Shown: positions 1 to 8,313 of the stretch, piece after piece
Layout: every line of letters begins with the position of its first letter
Numbering within the stretch: the first letter of the stretch is position 1
Notes under the pieces: model-generated
Database searches by the model: none
Told to the model about the DNA's origin: nothing
What the model saw: only the letters and a program-made list of their open reading frames with translations
Source of the DNA: Prado023 sp964418695
GTDB lineage: Bacteria; Actinomycetota; Actinomycetes; S36-B12; CAIYMF01
DNA: 64,000 nucleotides
Assembly: GCA_964418695.1 (NCBI GenBank)
Contig: CAYQMN010000007.1
Span: 1-64,000 of the forward strand
Direction of reading: 5' to 3'
Position numbers and translations under genes: made by a program

Positions 1-1050
1 GGCATGACGATCGTCTGCGGCGACTCGCACACCTCCACGCACGGCGCGTTCGGCGCCCTTGCGTTCGGCATCGGCACGTCCGAGGTCGAGCACGTCCTGG
101 CGACCCAGACCCTGCCGCTCAAGCCGTTCAAGACCATGGCCATCACGGTCAACGGGCTGCTGCCCACGGGGGTCACGGCCAAGGATCTGATCCTCGCGGT
201 GATCGCCAAGATCGGGACCGGCGGCGGCCAGGGCTACGTCCTGGAGTACCGGGGGGAGGCCATCCGCGCACTGAGCATGGAGGGCCGGATGACCATCTGC
301 AACATGTCCATCGAGGCCGGTGCCCGGGCCGGCATGATCGCCCCGGACCAGACGACGTTCGACTACATCGAGGGTCGGCCGCGCGCGCCGCAGGGCCAGG
401 ACTGGAACGACGCCGTCGCGTACTGGCGCACGCTGGTGACCGACGACGACGCGACGTTCGACGCCGAGGTCGTCATCGAGGCCGCGCAGCTCAGCCCGTT
501 CGTGACCTGGGGGACCAACCCCGGCCAGGGCGTGCCGCTGGGCGCGTCGGTGCCCACTCCTGAGGACTTCGTCGACCCGGTCGATCGGGCCGCCGCGCTC
601 AAGGCTCTGGAGTACATGGGCCTGGAGGCCGGCACCCCGATGCGCGACATCCCCGTGGACACCGTCTTCCTCGGCTCGTGCACCAACGGCCGGATCGAGG
701 ACCTGCGGGTGGCCGCGGACATCCTGCGCGGCCGGCACATCGCCGACAACGTGCGGATGCTGGTCGTGCCCGGCTCGGCGCGGGTGCGGCTGGCCGCGAT
801 GGCCGAGGGGCTGGACCGGGTCTTCACCGAGTTCGGCGCCGAGTGGCGCGAGGCCGGCTGCTCGATGTGCCTGGGCATGAACCCGGACATCCTCTCGCCC
901 CAGGAGCGCAGCGCCTCCACCTCCAACCGCAACTTCGAGGGTCGGCAGGGCCCGGGCGGGCGCACGCATCTGGTGTCCCCGCAGGTCGCCGCCGCGACCG
1001 CCGTGCGCGGCACCCTCAGCTCGCCCGCCGACCTGGCCCCCGTGGCCTGA
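1..1050 (+). CDS. leuC: 3-isopropylmalate dehydratase large subunit, 5' end missing
   Basis: Aconitase-family enzyme that, with LeuD, isomerises 2-isopropylmalate to 3-isopropylmalate in leucine biosynthesis (cytosol). The window opens in frame, so only about 349 C-terminal residues of an enzyme usually near 470 are present. The aconitase signature CGDSHTSTHGAFG is at the very start. The three cysteines that ligate the [4Fe-4S] cluster are visible: SCTNGR (codon at nt 679) and GCSMCLGM (codons at nt 859 and 868). leuD follows after 14 nt, so the two subunits are co-transcribed. Identification is firm; only the true start is unknown. Confidence 0.97.
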   Translation, partial: GMTIVCGDSHTSTHGAFGALAFGIGTSEVEHVLATQTLPLKPFKTMAITVNGLLPTGVTAKDLILAVIAKIGTGGGQGYVLEYRGEAIRALSMEGRMTICNMSIEAGARAGMIAPDQTTFDYIEGRPRAPQGQDWNDAVAYWRTLVTDDDATFDAEVVIEAAQLSPFVTWGTNPGQGVPLGASVPTPEDFVDPVDRAAALKALEYMGLEAGTPMRDIPVDTVFLGSCTNGRIEDLRVAADILRGRHIADNVRMLVVPGSARVRLAAMAEGLDRVFTEFGAEWREAGCSMCLGMNPDILSPQERSASTSNRNFEGRQGPGGRTHLVSPQVAAATAVRGTLSSPADLAPVA

Positions 1051-1064
1051 TCCAGGAGCACACC

Positions 1065-1652
1065 ATGGAGAAGTTCACCGTCCACACGGGCACCGCGCTG
1101 CCGCTGCGCGCCAGCAACGTCGACACCGACCAGATCATCCCCGCGCGCTACCTCAAGCGGATCACCCGGCACGGCTACGAGGACGCGCTGTTCGCCGCCT
1201 GGCGCACCGACCCGCAGTTCGTCCTGAACCAGCCGCAGCACGCCTCGGCGACGATCCTGGTCGCCGGCCCGGACTTCGGCACCGGCTCCTCGCGCGAGCA
1301 CGCGGTCTGGGCGCTGCAGGACTACGGCTTCCGGGTCGTCATCTCCTCGCGGTTCGCCGACATCTTCCGGGGCAACTCCGGCAAGGGCGGCCTGCTCACC
1401 GCGAAGGTCGACCAGGACGTGGTCGAGGCGCTGTGGGCGCAGGTCGAGACCGACCCGGCGACCCAGGTCCAGGTGGACCTCGCGGCCCGCACGATCACGT
1501 TCGGTGCCACGACCGCGTCGTTCGAGATCGACGACTACGTGCGCTGGCGGCTGCTGGAAGGGCTCGACGACATCGGAATCACCCTGCAGAGCGCCGATCT
1601 CATCGATGCGTTCGAGGCTCGCCGTCCCGCGTTTGCACCGACAACCGCGTAG
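1065..1652 (+). CDS. leuD: 3-isopropylmalate dehydratase small subunit
   Basis: Swivel-domain partner of LeuC, 195 residues, normal for the family. The N-terminus MEKFTVHTGTALPLRASNVDTDQ and the motif GPDFGTGSSREHAVWAL (substrate-phosphate loop) are diagnostic. The ATG at 1065 is preceded by AGGAGCAC and lies 14 nt after the leuC stop. A much longer frame extends upstream to 678, but that stretch is only the antiphase reading of leuC. Forms the second gene of the leuCD unit; hup follows 92 nt later with its own Shine-Dalgarno sequence. Confidence 0.97.
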   Translation: MEKFTVHTGTALPLRASNVDTDQIIPARYLKRITRHGYEDALFAAWRTDPQFVLNQPQHASATILVAGPDFGTGSSREHAVWALQDYGFRVVISSRFADIFRGNSGKGGLLTAKVDQDVVEALWAQVETDPATQVQVDLAARTITFGATTASFEIDDYVRWRLLEGLDDIGITLQSADLIDAFEARRPAFAPTTA

Positions 1653-1744
1653 CCTGACGACTGTCGAGCGTGCGACCCTGCGCCGGCACATGATGCTCAC
1701 CTCACCGGCGGCGCCGGTGCCATCCGCGGAGGAAGACCAAGGAC

Positions 1745-2362
1745 ATGAACAAGGCCGAACTCATCGAGGTCGTCGCGTCACGGATCGATTCGAGCAAGAA
1801 GGACGCCGGCGAGGCTGTCCAGGCTGTCGTGGAGGCCATCCAGGAGGCGGTGGCCAAGGGCCAGAAGGTCTCCATCAGTGGATTCGGCGTCTTCGAGCAG
1901 GTCGCCCGGCCGGCTCGCACGTACCGCAAGCCGTCCACCGGCGAGGCGATCCGCAAGGCGGAGACCCTGGTGCCGAAGTTCCGCGCGGGCGGGGACTTCC
2001 GGGCCTTCGTCGCCGGTGAGAAGAGCCCGGTCGCGCAGGCCGTCAAGGCGGCCAAGGGCGCTGGCGACGAGGTGGCTGCGGCCGCCGAGGACGTCGTGCG
2101 CCGCGTGACCCGCAAGCCGGCGGCGGCGAAGGCGCCGGCCAAGAAGGCAGCCAGCTCGGCGACCGCGGTGAAGCAGACGACCAGCACGGCGGCGAAGAAG
2201 ACCACCACGGCGGCCAAGAAGCCGACGACCGCCACCGCGGCCAAGAAGGCGCCCGCCAAGAAGGCGACCACGGCGACCGCGGCCAAGAAGGCGCCGGCCA
2301 AGAAGGCACCGGCGAAGAAGGCGCCGGCGAAGTCGGCGGCCCCCGAGGCGCCGACCGCCTGA
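1745..2362 (+). CDS. hup: HU-family nucleoid protein with Ala/Lys-rich C-terminal tail
   Basis: DNA-bending nucleoid protein. Residues 1-90 are a complete HU fold (MNKAELIEVVASRID at the start, beta-arm GFGVFEQVARPARTYRK near residues 46-63). Residues about 95-205 are a low-complexity tail of AKKAPAKK/AKKATTATA repeats, the histone-H1-like extension typical of actinobacterial HupB/HupS. Total 205 residues. GGAGGAAG at 1728-1735 sets the ATG at 1745. A strong 12-bp hairpin follows the stop, so it is probably transcribed separately from plsC. The tail binds DNA and is a known acetylation target in mycobacteria; that role here is inferred. Confidence 0.95.
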   Translation: MNKAELIEVVASRIDSSKKDAGEAVQAVVEAIQEAVAKGQKVSISGFGVFEQVARPARTYRKPSTGEAIRKAETLVPKFRAGGDFRAFVAGEKSPVAQAVKAAKGAGDEVAAAAEDVVRRVTRKPAAAKAPAKKAASSATAVKQTTSTAAKKTTTAAKKPTTATAAKKAPAKKATTATAAKKAPAKKAPAKKAPAKSAAPEAPTA

Positions 2363-2375
2363 GTCGACAGCTCGA

Positions 2376-2412
2376 CGAAGCGCCCGGACCCAGCCGTGGG
2401 CCGGGCGCTTCG
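2376..2412 (+). terminator. Intrinsic terminator-like hairpin after hup
   Basis: Perfect 12-bp inverted repeat: CGAAGCGCCCGG (2376-2387) pairs with CCGGGCGCTTCG (2401-2412), loop of 13 nt, 13 nt after the hup stop. No U-tract follows, as is common for actinobacterial terminators. Confidence 0.75.
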
Positions 2413-2525
2413 CGGTGCCAGGGCGGTGCGCGCAGCGGCTTCGTCCAGGCTCGTCGTTGCCAGGTCAGGTGAGCACCGCCCGGTATACGGTGAGCCGATC
2501 ACCGGCCCGGGCAGGAGGCGGCCAC

Positions 2526-3287
2526 ATGGGGTTGCGCACCCTGTCGATGTCTCTGGGTCCGGCCTACCGGACCGCCGAGGCCATCCTCTGGCCGCCGATG
2601 ATGGCGCTCACGCGACGGGACTGGCAGGGCGTGGAGAACCTCGGCGAGCACGGCGAGGGGATCGTCGTGGCGCCCAACCACATCTCCTGGTTCGACCCGC
2701 TGGTGATGGCCCACTTCCTGCACGACAACGGCCGGCCGCCTCGGTTCATGGGCAAGCAGTCGGTGTTCGACATCCCGATCGCCGGCCGGCTGATCTCAGG
2801 CGCGGGCCAGATCCCGGTCACCCGCGACGAGGATCCGGCGCGCGCGTTGGCCGCCGCCGAGGCAGCCATCCGCGCGGGCGAGGCGGTCGTGATGTATCCG
2901 GAAGGCACCATCACGCGCGATCCCGGGATCTGGCCCATGTCGGGCAGGACCGGGGCGCTGCGGCTGGCCCTGGACACGGGCGCGCCGCTGATCCCGGTGG
3001 CGCAGTGGGGGGCGCACAAGGTGATGCCGCCCTACCAGAAGGGCTTCCACGCCCTGCCTCCCAAGGTGATGCAGGTGACCGCCGGGGAGCCGCTGGACAT
3101 CGACGACCTGCGCGGCCAGGAGATCACCAGAGAGCTGCTGGTCGAAGGGACGAACCGGCTGCTCGACGCGATCACCGCGCTTCTGGAGGGCATTCGCGGG
3201 GAGACTGCCCCCGAGACGCGATTGGACTGGGCCGCCGAGCGCAAGCGGCGGCGGCAGCAGGAAGCTCAGACACAGGAGGACAGCTGA
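2526..3287 (+). CDS. plsC: 1-acyl-sn-glycerol-3-phosphate acyltransferase (PlsC family)
   Basis: Transfers an acyl chain to lysophosphatidate, giving phosphatidic acid at the inner membrane face. The 253-residue protein has the acyltransferase motif I NHISWFD (H52, D57) and motif III YPEGTITRD (E126-G127-T128). The ATG at 2526 is chosen because AGGAGG lies at 2513-2518; an upstream in-frame start at 2415 would only add a sequence overlapping the hup terminator. It overlaps gpsA by one base (TGATG), so glycerol-3-phosphate synthesis and its acylation are translationally coupled. Confidence 0.9.
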   Translation: MGLRTLSMSLGPAYRTAEAILWPPMMALTRRDWQGVENLGEHGEGIVVAPNHISWFDPLVMAHFLHDNGRPPRFMGKQSVFDIPIAGRLISGAGQIPVTRDEDPARALAAAEAAIRAGEAVVMYPEGTITRDPGIWPMSGRTGALRLALDTGAPLIPVAQWGAHKVMPPYQKGFHALPPKVMQVTAGEPLDIDDLRGQEITRELLVEGTNRLLDAITALLEGIRGETAPETRLDWAAERKRRRQQEAQTQEDS

Positions 3288-4294
3288 TGGCACGGGTTGC
3301 AGTGATGGGTGCAGGGTCGTGGGGCACCGCGTTCGGCATGGTGCTCTGCGACGCGGGCGGCGACGTCGTCCTGTGGGCGCGCGAGCCGGAGGTGCAGGAG
3401 TCGATCAACACGACCCACACCAACGACCTGTTCCATCCGGGCATCGCGCTGCCCGAGCAGATGCGCGCGACCGGTGACCCGGCGGAGGCGCTCGACGGTG
3501 CGTCGCTGATCATCCTGGCGATCCCCGCGCAGACGCTTGCGGTGAACCTGACCGCCTGGCGCGACCTGATGGCACCGGACTCGGTGGTCGTCTCGCTGAT
3601 GAAGGGCATCGAGCTGGGGACGATGCGCCGGATGAGCGAGATCATCTCCCAGGACGGCGGGATCCCGGCCGACCGGGTGGCGGTGGTGTCGGGGCCGAAC
3701 CTGGCCCGGGAGATCGCCCAGCGCTCGCCGGCGGCGACCACCGTGGCCTGCCCGAACGAGGAGTCGGCCAAGCGGCTGCAGGACGCCTGCACCACCGGGT
3801 ACTTCCGGCCGTACTGGACCACCGACGTGGTCGGCGCGGAGCTGGGCGGCTCGGTCAAGAACGTGATCGCGCTGGCCAACGGCATGGCGGTCGGGCTGGG
3901 CTACGGCGCCAACTCGCAGGCCTCGCTCATCACGCGCGGGCTGGCGGAGATGTCGCGGCTGGGCGAGGCGCTGGGCGCCAACCCGATGACGTTCCTGGGC
4001 CTGGCGGGGATGGGCGACCTGATCGCCACCTGCTCCTCGCCGCTCTCGCGCAACCGGACATTCGGCGAGAACCTCGGCAAGGGGCTGACCGTCGAGGAGA
4101 CCATCGCGGTGACCAAGCAGACCTGCGAGGGCGTGAAGTCGTGCGAGCCGATCCTGTCGCTGGCGCGGTCGCACGGGGTCGAGATGCCGATCACCGAGCA
4201 GGTCGTCCAGGTCGTCCATCACGGCATGGCGCCGGCGGACATGGTCGGCGCCCTGATGGGCCGTGAGACCAAGGCCGAGATGGGCGCCGGCTGA
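3287..4294 (+). CDS. gpsA: NAD(P)H-dependent glycerol-3-phosphate dehydrogenase
   Basis: Reduces dihydroxyacetone phosphate to sn-glycerol-3-phosphate for phospholipid synthesis. 335 residues, normal length. The Rossmann motif GAGSWGTAF is at residues 8-16, and the C-terminal catalytic region includes GGSVKNVIALANGMAVG (catalytic Lys) and GLAGMGDLIATC. The start overlaps the plsC stop (TGATG). It converges on the GNAT gene; a small hairpin lies just after the stop. Confidence 0.96.
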   Translation: MARVAVMGAGSWGTAFGMVLCDAGGDVVLWAREPEVQESINTTHTNDLFHPGIALPEQMRATGDPAEALDGASLIILAIPAQTLAVNLTAWRDLMAPDSVVVSLMKGIELGTMRRMSEIISQDGGIPADRVAVVSGPNLAREIAQRSPAATTVACPNEESAKRLQDACTTGYFRPYWTTDVVGAELGGSVKNVIALANGMAVGLGYGANSQASLITRGLAEMSRLGEALGANPMTFLGLAGMGDLIATCSSPLSRNRTFGENLGKGLTVEETIAVTKQTCEGVKSCEPILSLARSHGVEMPITEQVVQVVHHGMAPADMVGALMGRETKAEMGAG

Positions 4295-4303
4295 CCCAGA
4301 AGG

Positions 4304-4318
4304 ACGCCCCAAGGGCGT
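4304..4318. terminator. Short hairpin between convergent gpsA and GNAT genes
   Basis: ACGCCC (4304-4309) pairs with GGGCGT (4313-4318) around a 3-nt loop, 9 nt after the gpsA stop and 29 nt from the convergent GNAT stop. Possible bidirectional terminator; the stem is short. Confidence 0.4.
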
Positions 4319-4347
4319 GCGGGTCTCCGGGTTGGTGTGCTCCTCGG

Positions 4348-4947
4348 TCAGGTCGGGTCAGCGCCGATCCGCCAGACCTGCATGGTCCCGCTCTCCGCGG
4401 GCGCCTCGGGGGGCTTGTCCGCGGTGCCTACCAGTCGGTACCCGCAGCGCCGGGCCACCGCGCCGCTGCGCGGGTTGCCCTGGTCGTTGCGGATCTCGAC
4501 GTGCGTGATCCCCGGCAGCGCGAGCAGGGCTTGGGTCAGGGCGCCGACCACAGCGGTCATCGTGCTGCGGCCCTCCTCGTCGGCCCGCAGCCAGTAGCCG
4601 ATCTCCAGGCCGTCCGGCCCGATCCGCCGGTGGGCCCCGATGCCGCCGAGAACGTCACCCGCACGAAGGATCCCGAGCACCGCGTCGCCGCCGCTGCGCC
4701 GATCGTCCGCCCAGCGCTGGATCATCGCCTCGCGCTCGGCCAGCGGCAGCGGCTCCCGGGCGATCCAGGGCATCCACGGCCGCAGGTGCTCGGCGCTCTC
4801 GCCGATGGCCTGGGCCAGCGCCGGTGCGTCGGCCAGGCGCCAGGCACGCACCTCGAGCTCCGGGGCATCCGGCACCGCCAGCCGGTCGGGCAGCACGAGC
4901 GGCGACTCGCCCGGCGCCGGCTCGCCCGGCTCCGGTGCGGCGGTCAT
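4348..4947 (-). CDS. GNAT-family N-acetyltransferase (RimJ/RimL-like)
   Basis: 199-residue acetyltransferase. After a Pro/Ala/Glu-rich N-terminus the GNAT fold begins at LEVRAWRLADAPALAQAIG and includes the central strand/helix LEIGYWLRADEEGRSTMTAVVG (acetyl-CoA site) and VEIRNDQGNPRSGAVARRCGY, the usual RimJ/RimL-class ending. The start ATG (4945-4947) overlaps the ddl stop (ATGA), so it is translated with ddl. The substrate cannot be told from sequence; protein N-terminal or small-molecule acetylation are both possible. Confidence 0.85.
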   Translation of the reverse strand: MTAAPEPGEPAPGESPLVLPDRLAVPDAPELEVRAWRLADAPALAQAIGESAEHLRPWMPWIAREPLPLAEREAMIQRWADDRRSGGDAVLGILRAGDVLGGIGAHRRIGPDGLEIGYWLRADEEGRSTMTAVVGALTQALLALPGITHVEIRNDQGNPRSGAVARRCGYRLVGTADKPPEAPAESGTMQVWRIGADPT

Positions 4948-6101
4948 CGCAGGCCCGTCCCGCGGCGCAGGGCATCGACGACGAGCGCGTCGACCAGCTC
5001 GGGGTAGGACATCCCCGAGGCCTGCCACATCCGCGGGAACATCGAGATGGGCGTGAAGCCGGGCATCGTGTTGACCTCGTTCACGATGGCCCGGCCGTCG
5101 GCGGTGACGAAGAAGTCCACCCGGGCCAGCCCCTCGCAGGCCAGCGCCTCGAAGGCGGCGACCGACTGGGTGCGAACCGCCACGTTGACCTCGGCGGGCA
5201 GGTCGGCCGGGACCACCAGGTCCACCGCGTCCTCGAGGTACTTGGCCTCGAAGTCGTAGAAGTCGTGCCCGGGGCGCAGGACGATCTCGGCCGGCACGCT
5301 CGCCCGGGGACCGAGACGCCCGTCGAGCACCCCGCACTCGACCTCGCGGACGTCGCGCAGCCCCTGCTCGACGATCACCCGGGGGTCGTGCTCGCGCGCG
5401 GCCTCGATCGCGGCTGCCAGCTCCGCGGAGTCGGTCACCCGGGTGATGCCCACGCTCGACCCGGCCCGCGCGGGCTTGACGAAGACGGGCAGCTCCAGAG
5501 CCGCGAGGTCGGCCAGGACCGCCTCGGGATCGTGGCGCCACGCGCGATCGGTGATGAGCCGGTACGGCCCGACCGCGAGGCCGGCCGAGGCCAGGGCGGC
5601 CTTCATGTGGCCCTTGTCCATGGCCGCGGCGGAGGCGAAGACGCCCGAGCCCACGTAGGGCACGCCCGCCAGCTCCAGCAGGCCCTGGACTGTGCCGTCC
5701 TCGCCCCACGGGCCGTGCAGGATCGGGAAGACCACGTCCACGCCGGTCAGCGTCCGCAGGGCCGACCCGGTGACCCGCTGGACGTCGCGGTCGGTGAGGT
5801 CGGCGGCGGGCTCCCCGGTCCCCTCGACGGGGTCCGCGCGGTCTCGGTCGGTCGGGTCGCCGGAGGGCACGACCGCGCTGCCGGAGCCGTCCACCTCCGG
5901 CAGCCGTCCGTCGATGATCCGCAGCCGGGCGGGATCGTCGGCCTCCAGAACCCAGTGGCCCGCCCGGGTGATCCCGATGGGGATCACCTCGTAGCGCTCG
6001 CGGTCCAGCGCCGCCAGGACGCTGCCCGCGCTGATGCACGAGATCGCGTGCTCGCTGCTTCGACCCCCGAAGACCACCGCCACCCGGATGCGCCTACTCA
6101 C
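4944..6101 (-). CDS. ddl: D-alanine--D-alanine ligase
   Basis: ATP-grasp ligase making D-Ala-D-Ala for peptidoglycan. Diagnostic segments are VVFGGRSSEHAISCISAGSV near the start, LHGPWGEDGTVQGLLELAG, the ATP-grasp core VFVKPARAGSSVGI, and VNEVNTMPGFTPISMFP near the C-terminus (metal ligands E and N). The GTG at 6099-6101 begins the conserved domain (385 residues); an open frame continues to 6281 but antisense to the next gene. A roughly 35-residue Asp/Pro-rich insertion lies between VDGSG and the catalytic core, longer than in many Ddl proteins. The stop overlaps the GNAT start. Confidence 0.93.
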   Translation of the reverse strand: MSRRIRVAVVFGGRSSEHAISCISAGSVLAALDRERYEVIPIGITRAGHWVLEADDPARLRIIDGRLPEVDGSGSAVVPSGDPTDRDRADPVEGTGEPAADLTDRDVQRVTGSALRTLTGVDVVFPILHGPWGEDGTVQGLLELAGVPYVGSGVFASAAAMDKGHMKAALASAGLAVGPYRLITDRAWRHDPEAVLADLAALELPVFVKPARAGSSVGITRVTDSAELAAAIEAAREHDPRVIVEQGLRDVREVECGVLDGRLGPRASVPAEIVLRPGHDFYDFEAKYLEDAVDLVVPADLPAEVNVAVRTQSVAAFEALACEGLARVDFFVTADGRAIVNEVNTMPGFTPISMFPRMWQASGMSYPELVDALVVDALRRGTGLR

Positions 6102-6144
6102 GCGGACGACCCTATTGCTCGACCCCCGGCTAGGGTGCCCGGAC

Positions 6145-7296
6145 ATGACGCGGACCCACGACGACGACCTCGAGATCTCCGACCAGGCCGGTCTCGCCGC
6201 GGCCACGCTGGCGGTTACGGCCGGCCGCCCGCCGCACGAGCCGGGGAGCTCGCTGAACGTTCCGCCGGTGCTCAGCTCCACGTACGCCGCGGGCGGTCCG
6301 GTCTCCTACGCGCGCATCGCCAACCCGACCTGGACGGCTCTGGAGGACGTGCTGGCAGCCCTGGAGGGACCGGGCAGCACGGCGCTGGCGTTCGCGTCCG
6401 GGATGGCCGCGATCACCGCGGTCGCCGAGCTGGCGCCGGTGGGCGGCCTGGTCGTCGGGCAGCGGGTGGCGTACTCGGGCACGCGCGGCCAGCTCGCGCG
6501 CTGGGCGGCTCGCGGGCGGATCGTCCTGCGCGAGGTGGCCGCCGATGCCGACGCCCTCATGGGGGCGGTGGACGGGGCCGCGCTGGTCTGGCTGGAGTCA
6601 CCGACCAACCCGACCCTGGAGGTGGTCGACATCGCCGCCGTCGCGGTCGCCGCGCACGCCGCGGGCGCGCTGGTCGTGGTCGACTCGACGTTCGCGACCC
6701 CGCTGGGCCAGCACGCCCTGGACCTGGGCGCCGATCTGGTCGTGCACAGCGCGACCAAGTACCTGGCCGGCCACTCCGACGTGCTGCTCGGCGCGGTGCT
6801 CACCCGCGACGAGGCGCTGGCGTTCCAGATCGGCCAGAACAGGATCCTCGGCGGCGCGATCCCGGGCCCGATGGAGGCCTGGATCGCTCTGCGCGGCCTG
6901 CGCACGTTCCCGCTGCGCTTCGAGCGCTCGTGCGCCAGCGCCGCGGAGCTGGCCCGGCGCTGCCAGGGTCATCCCGCGGTCAGCCGGGTGCGGCATCTGA
7001 GCCTGCCCGACGACCCGGGGCATGCCCTGGCCAGTGCCCAGATGGGCGCGTTCGGAGCGATCGTCTCGGTCGAGCTGGCCGGGGGAGCGCAGGCCGCCGA
7101 GGCGGTCGCCGAGCGCACCCGGGTGTGGGTGCACGCCACCAGCCTGGGCGGGGTCGAGTCCACGCTGGAGCGGCGTCGCCGCTGGCCCGAGGAGAGCGCG
7201 GACGTGCCCGAGGGCCTGCTGCGGCTCTCGGTCGGCATCGAGGACGTCGAAGACCTCTGGGCGGACCTCTCGGCCGCCCTGGACACAGTCGCCTGA
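6145..7296 (+). CDS. Trans-sulfuration family PLP enzyme (cystathionine gamma-synthase/lyase-like)
   Basis: Cys/Met-metabolism PLP enzyme, 383 residues. The PLP-lysine motif is clear: HSATKYLAGHSDVLLG. Other family features are STYAAGGPVSYARIANPTW, WLESPTNPTLEVVDI and the C-terminal VHATSLGGVESTLERR, followed by LLRLSVGIEDVEDLWADL. The ATG at 6145 is the first that fits the family N-terminus; a start at 6034 would overlap ddl on the other strand. Cystathionine gamma-lyase, gamma-synthase and methionine gamma-lyase cannot be separated by eye, so no symbol is given. Confidence 0.9.
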   Translation: MTRTHDDDLEISDQAGLAAATLAVTAGRPPHEPGSSLNVPPVLSSTYAAGGPVSYARIANPTWTALEDVLAALEGPGSTALAFASGMAAITAVAELAPVGGLVVGQRVAYSGTRGQLARWAARGRIVLREVAADADALMGAVDGAALVWLESPTNPTLEVVDIAAVAVAAHAAGALVVVDSTFATPLGQHALDLGADLVVHSATKYLAGHSDVLLGAVLTRDEALAFQIGQNRILGGAIPGPMEAWIALRGLRTFPLRFERSCASAAELARRCQGHPAVSRVRHLSLPDDPGHALASAQMGAFGAIVSVELAGGAQAAEAVAERTRVWVHATSLGGVESTLERRRRWPEESADVPEGLLRLSVGIEDVEDLWADLSAALDTVA

Positions 7297-7342
7297 GGCC
7301 GGCCCCGGCCCGCCCCCTCCGGGCGCCAGGCCTTCGCCGAGG

Positions 7343-7759
7343 TCAGCTGGTCGTGGGCAGGGTCGCGGTGATCGTGGGCGCGAGATCGGAGGCGACCGAC
7401 GGCGCTGGCCCCTGCTCGGTCGGCACGGTGATCTCGACGTTGGCCACGCGCTTCACCGTCGTCATCCGCCAGCCGCCCGAGAGCTCCTCGGGCAGCCAGT
7501 CCACCCCGTCGACGGTCACCAGCTCGGAGGTGGGGGCGAGCGCGCCCGGCACCGGCACGCCACAGCGGATTCCGACCGGCGGGTCGCCGTACGCCGCGGT
7601 GGTCGTGGACTCGGGCGTGACCTCGCGACGGTCGCCGACCGTGCTCAGGCTCTCTGGCAGCGCCGACTGGAACGCCGCACAGGCCGACCCGGCCGCCCCG
7701 GTCGGCTCGGGCTGCACCGGCTCCATCTGCACCCCGCGGGCGCACCCGGCCAGCAGCAT
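7343..7759 (-). CDS. DUF3515-family lipoprotein
   Basis: Small exported protein of unknown function, found only in actinobacteria and usually next to thiL/ddl, as here. The lipobox LLAGC follows MLLAGC at the ATG (7759). The upstream frame reads RRLRTVVLRPAPAVALGA, a proper positively charged and hydrophobic signal start, so translation probably begins upstream at a non-ATG codon and the true protein is longer by about 15-30 residues. The mature part (SACAAFQSALPESL ... RCGVPVPGAL ... VDWLPEEL) is the DUF3515 domain. Function unknown. Confidence 0.75.
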   Translation of the reverse strand: MLLAGCARGVQMEPVQPEPTGAAGSACAAFQSALPESLSTVGDRREVTPESTTTAAYGDPPVGIRCGVPVPGALAPTSELVTVDGVDWLPEELSGGWRMTTVKRVANVEITVPTEQGPAPSVASDLAPTITATLPTTS

Positions 7760-7833
7760 CGCCGCCCCCAGCGCGACGGCCGGCGCGGGACGCAGGACGA
7801 CCGTCCGGAGTCGCCGGAGCCGGAGATGGCCAC

Positions 7834-8013
7834 GGTGCCCGCTCGAAGGGTCGCCCCCGGGCAGATCACGGTCCGCCCGGTGCCCGTTCGGAGGCCGATC
7901 AGGGGAGAGGTCGCGGTTCGCGCGGTGCCCGCTCGAAAGTTCGCCCCCCGGCAGATCACGGTCCGCGCGGTGCTCGCTCAGAGGTTGACCACCGGGCAGG
8001 TCAGGGTCCGGGT
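7834..8013. repeat. Four tandem 45-bp units derived from the 3' end of the AsnC-type gene
   Basis: Ungapped imperfect 45-bp units at 7834-7878, 7879-7923, 7924-7968 and 7969-8013. The last unit contains the end of the neighbouring minus-strand AsnC-type gene, including its stop. Read on the minus strand in that gene's frame, the units give RTLTCPVVNL-stop, RTVICRGANF, RTATSPLIGL and RTVICPGATL; the gene's TGA aligns with CGA in the other copies. Confidence 0.85.
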
Positions 8014-8211
8014 GATCCCGCCGACCTGCTGCACGCTGGCCACCACCAGGCGTCCGAGGTCGTCGATGCTGTCGGCCTGCGCCTGGACGATCACGTCGTA
8101 GGGGCCGGTGACGTCGTGCGCGACGGTGACCCCCTCGATCCCGGAGACCTCCGCGACGACGGCCGGAGCCTTGCCCACCTCGGTCTGGATCAGGATGTAG
8201 GCGTGCACCAC
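7978..8211 (-). CDS. Stand-alone AsnC/Lrp effector-binding (RAM) domain protein
   Basis: 77 residues with no DNA-binding domain: MVHAYILIQTEVGKAPAVVAEVSGIEGV at the start, then GPYDVIVQAQADSIDDLGRLVV, the beta-alpha-beta RAM fold of Lrp/AsnC regulators. Stand-alone RAM proteins are common in actinobacteria beside thiL and probably bind amino acids or modify Lrp-type oligomers. The gene diverges from thiL. Its last 45 bp are the first unit of a tandem repeat extending into the intergenic region. Confidence 0.88.
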   Translation of the reverse strand: MVHAYILIQTEVGKAPAVVAEVSGIEGVTVAHDVTGPYDVIVQAQADSIDDLGRLVVASVQQVGGITRTLTCPVVNL

Positions 8212-8313
8212 GGGGATCCTCCTGGGGGCGGTCCTGGGGCCACCCGCTGCCGGGGCGGCGGCCCGGTCAGACTACCCTGCCCCTTTCAGAGGCGGGGCGA
8301 CGGTGGAGGGCAC

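Noticed and set aside
4824..7988. Plus-strand open frame of 1054 codons
   Set aside because: Crosses ddl, the PLP enzyme and the DUF3515 gene in the wrong phase; no homology pattern.
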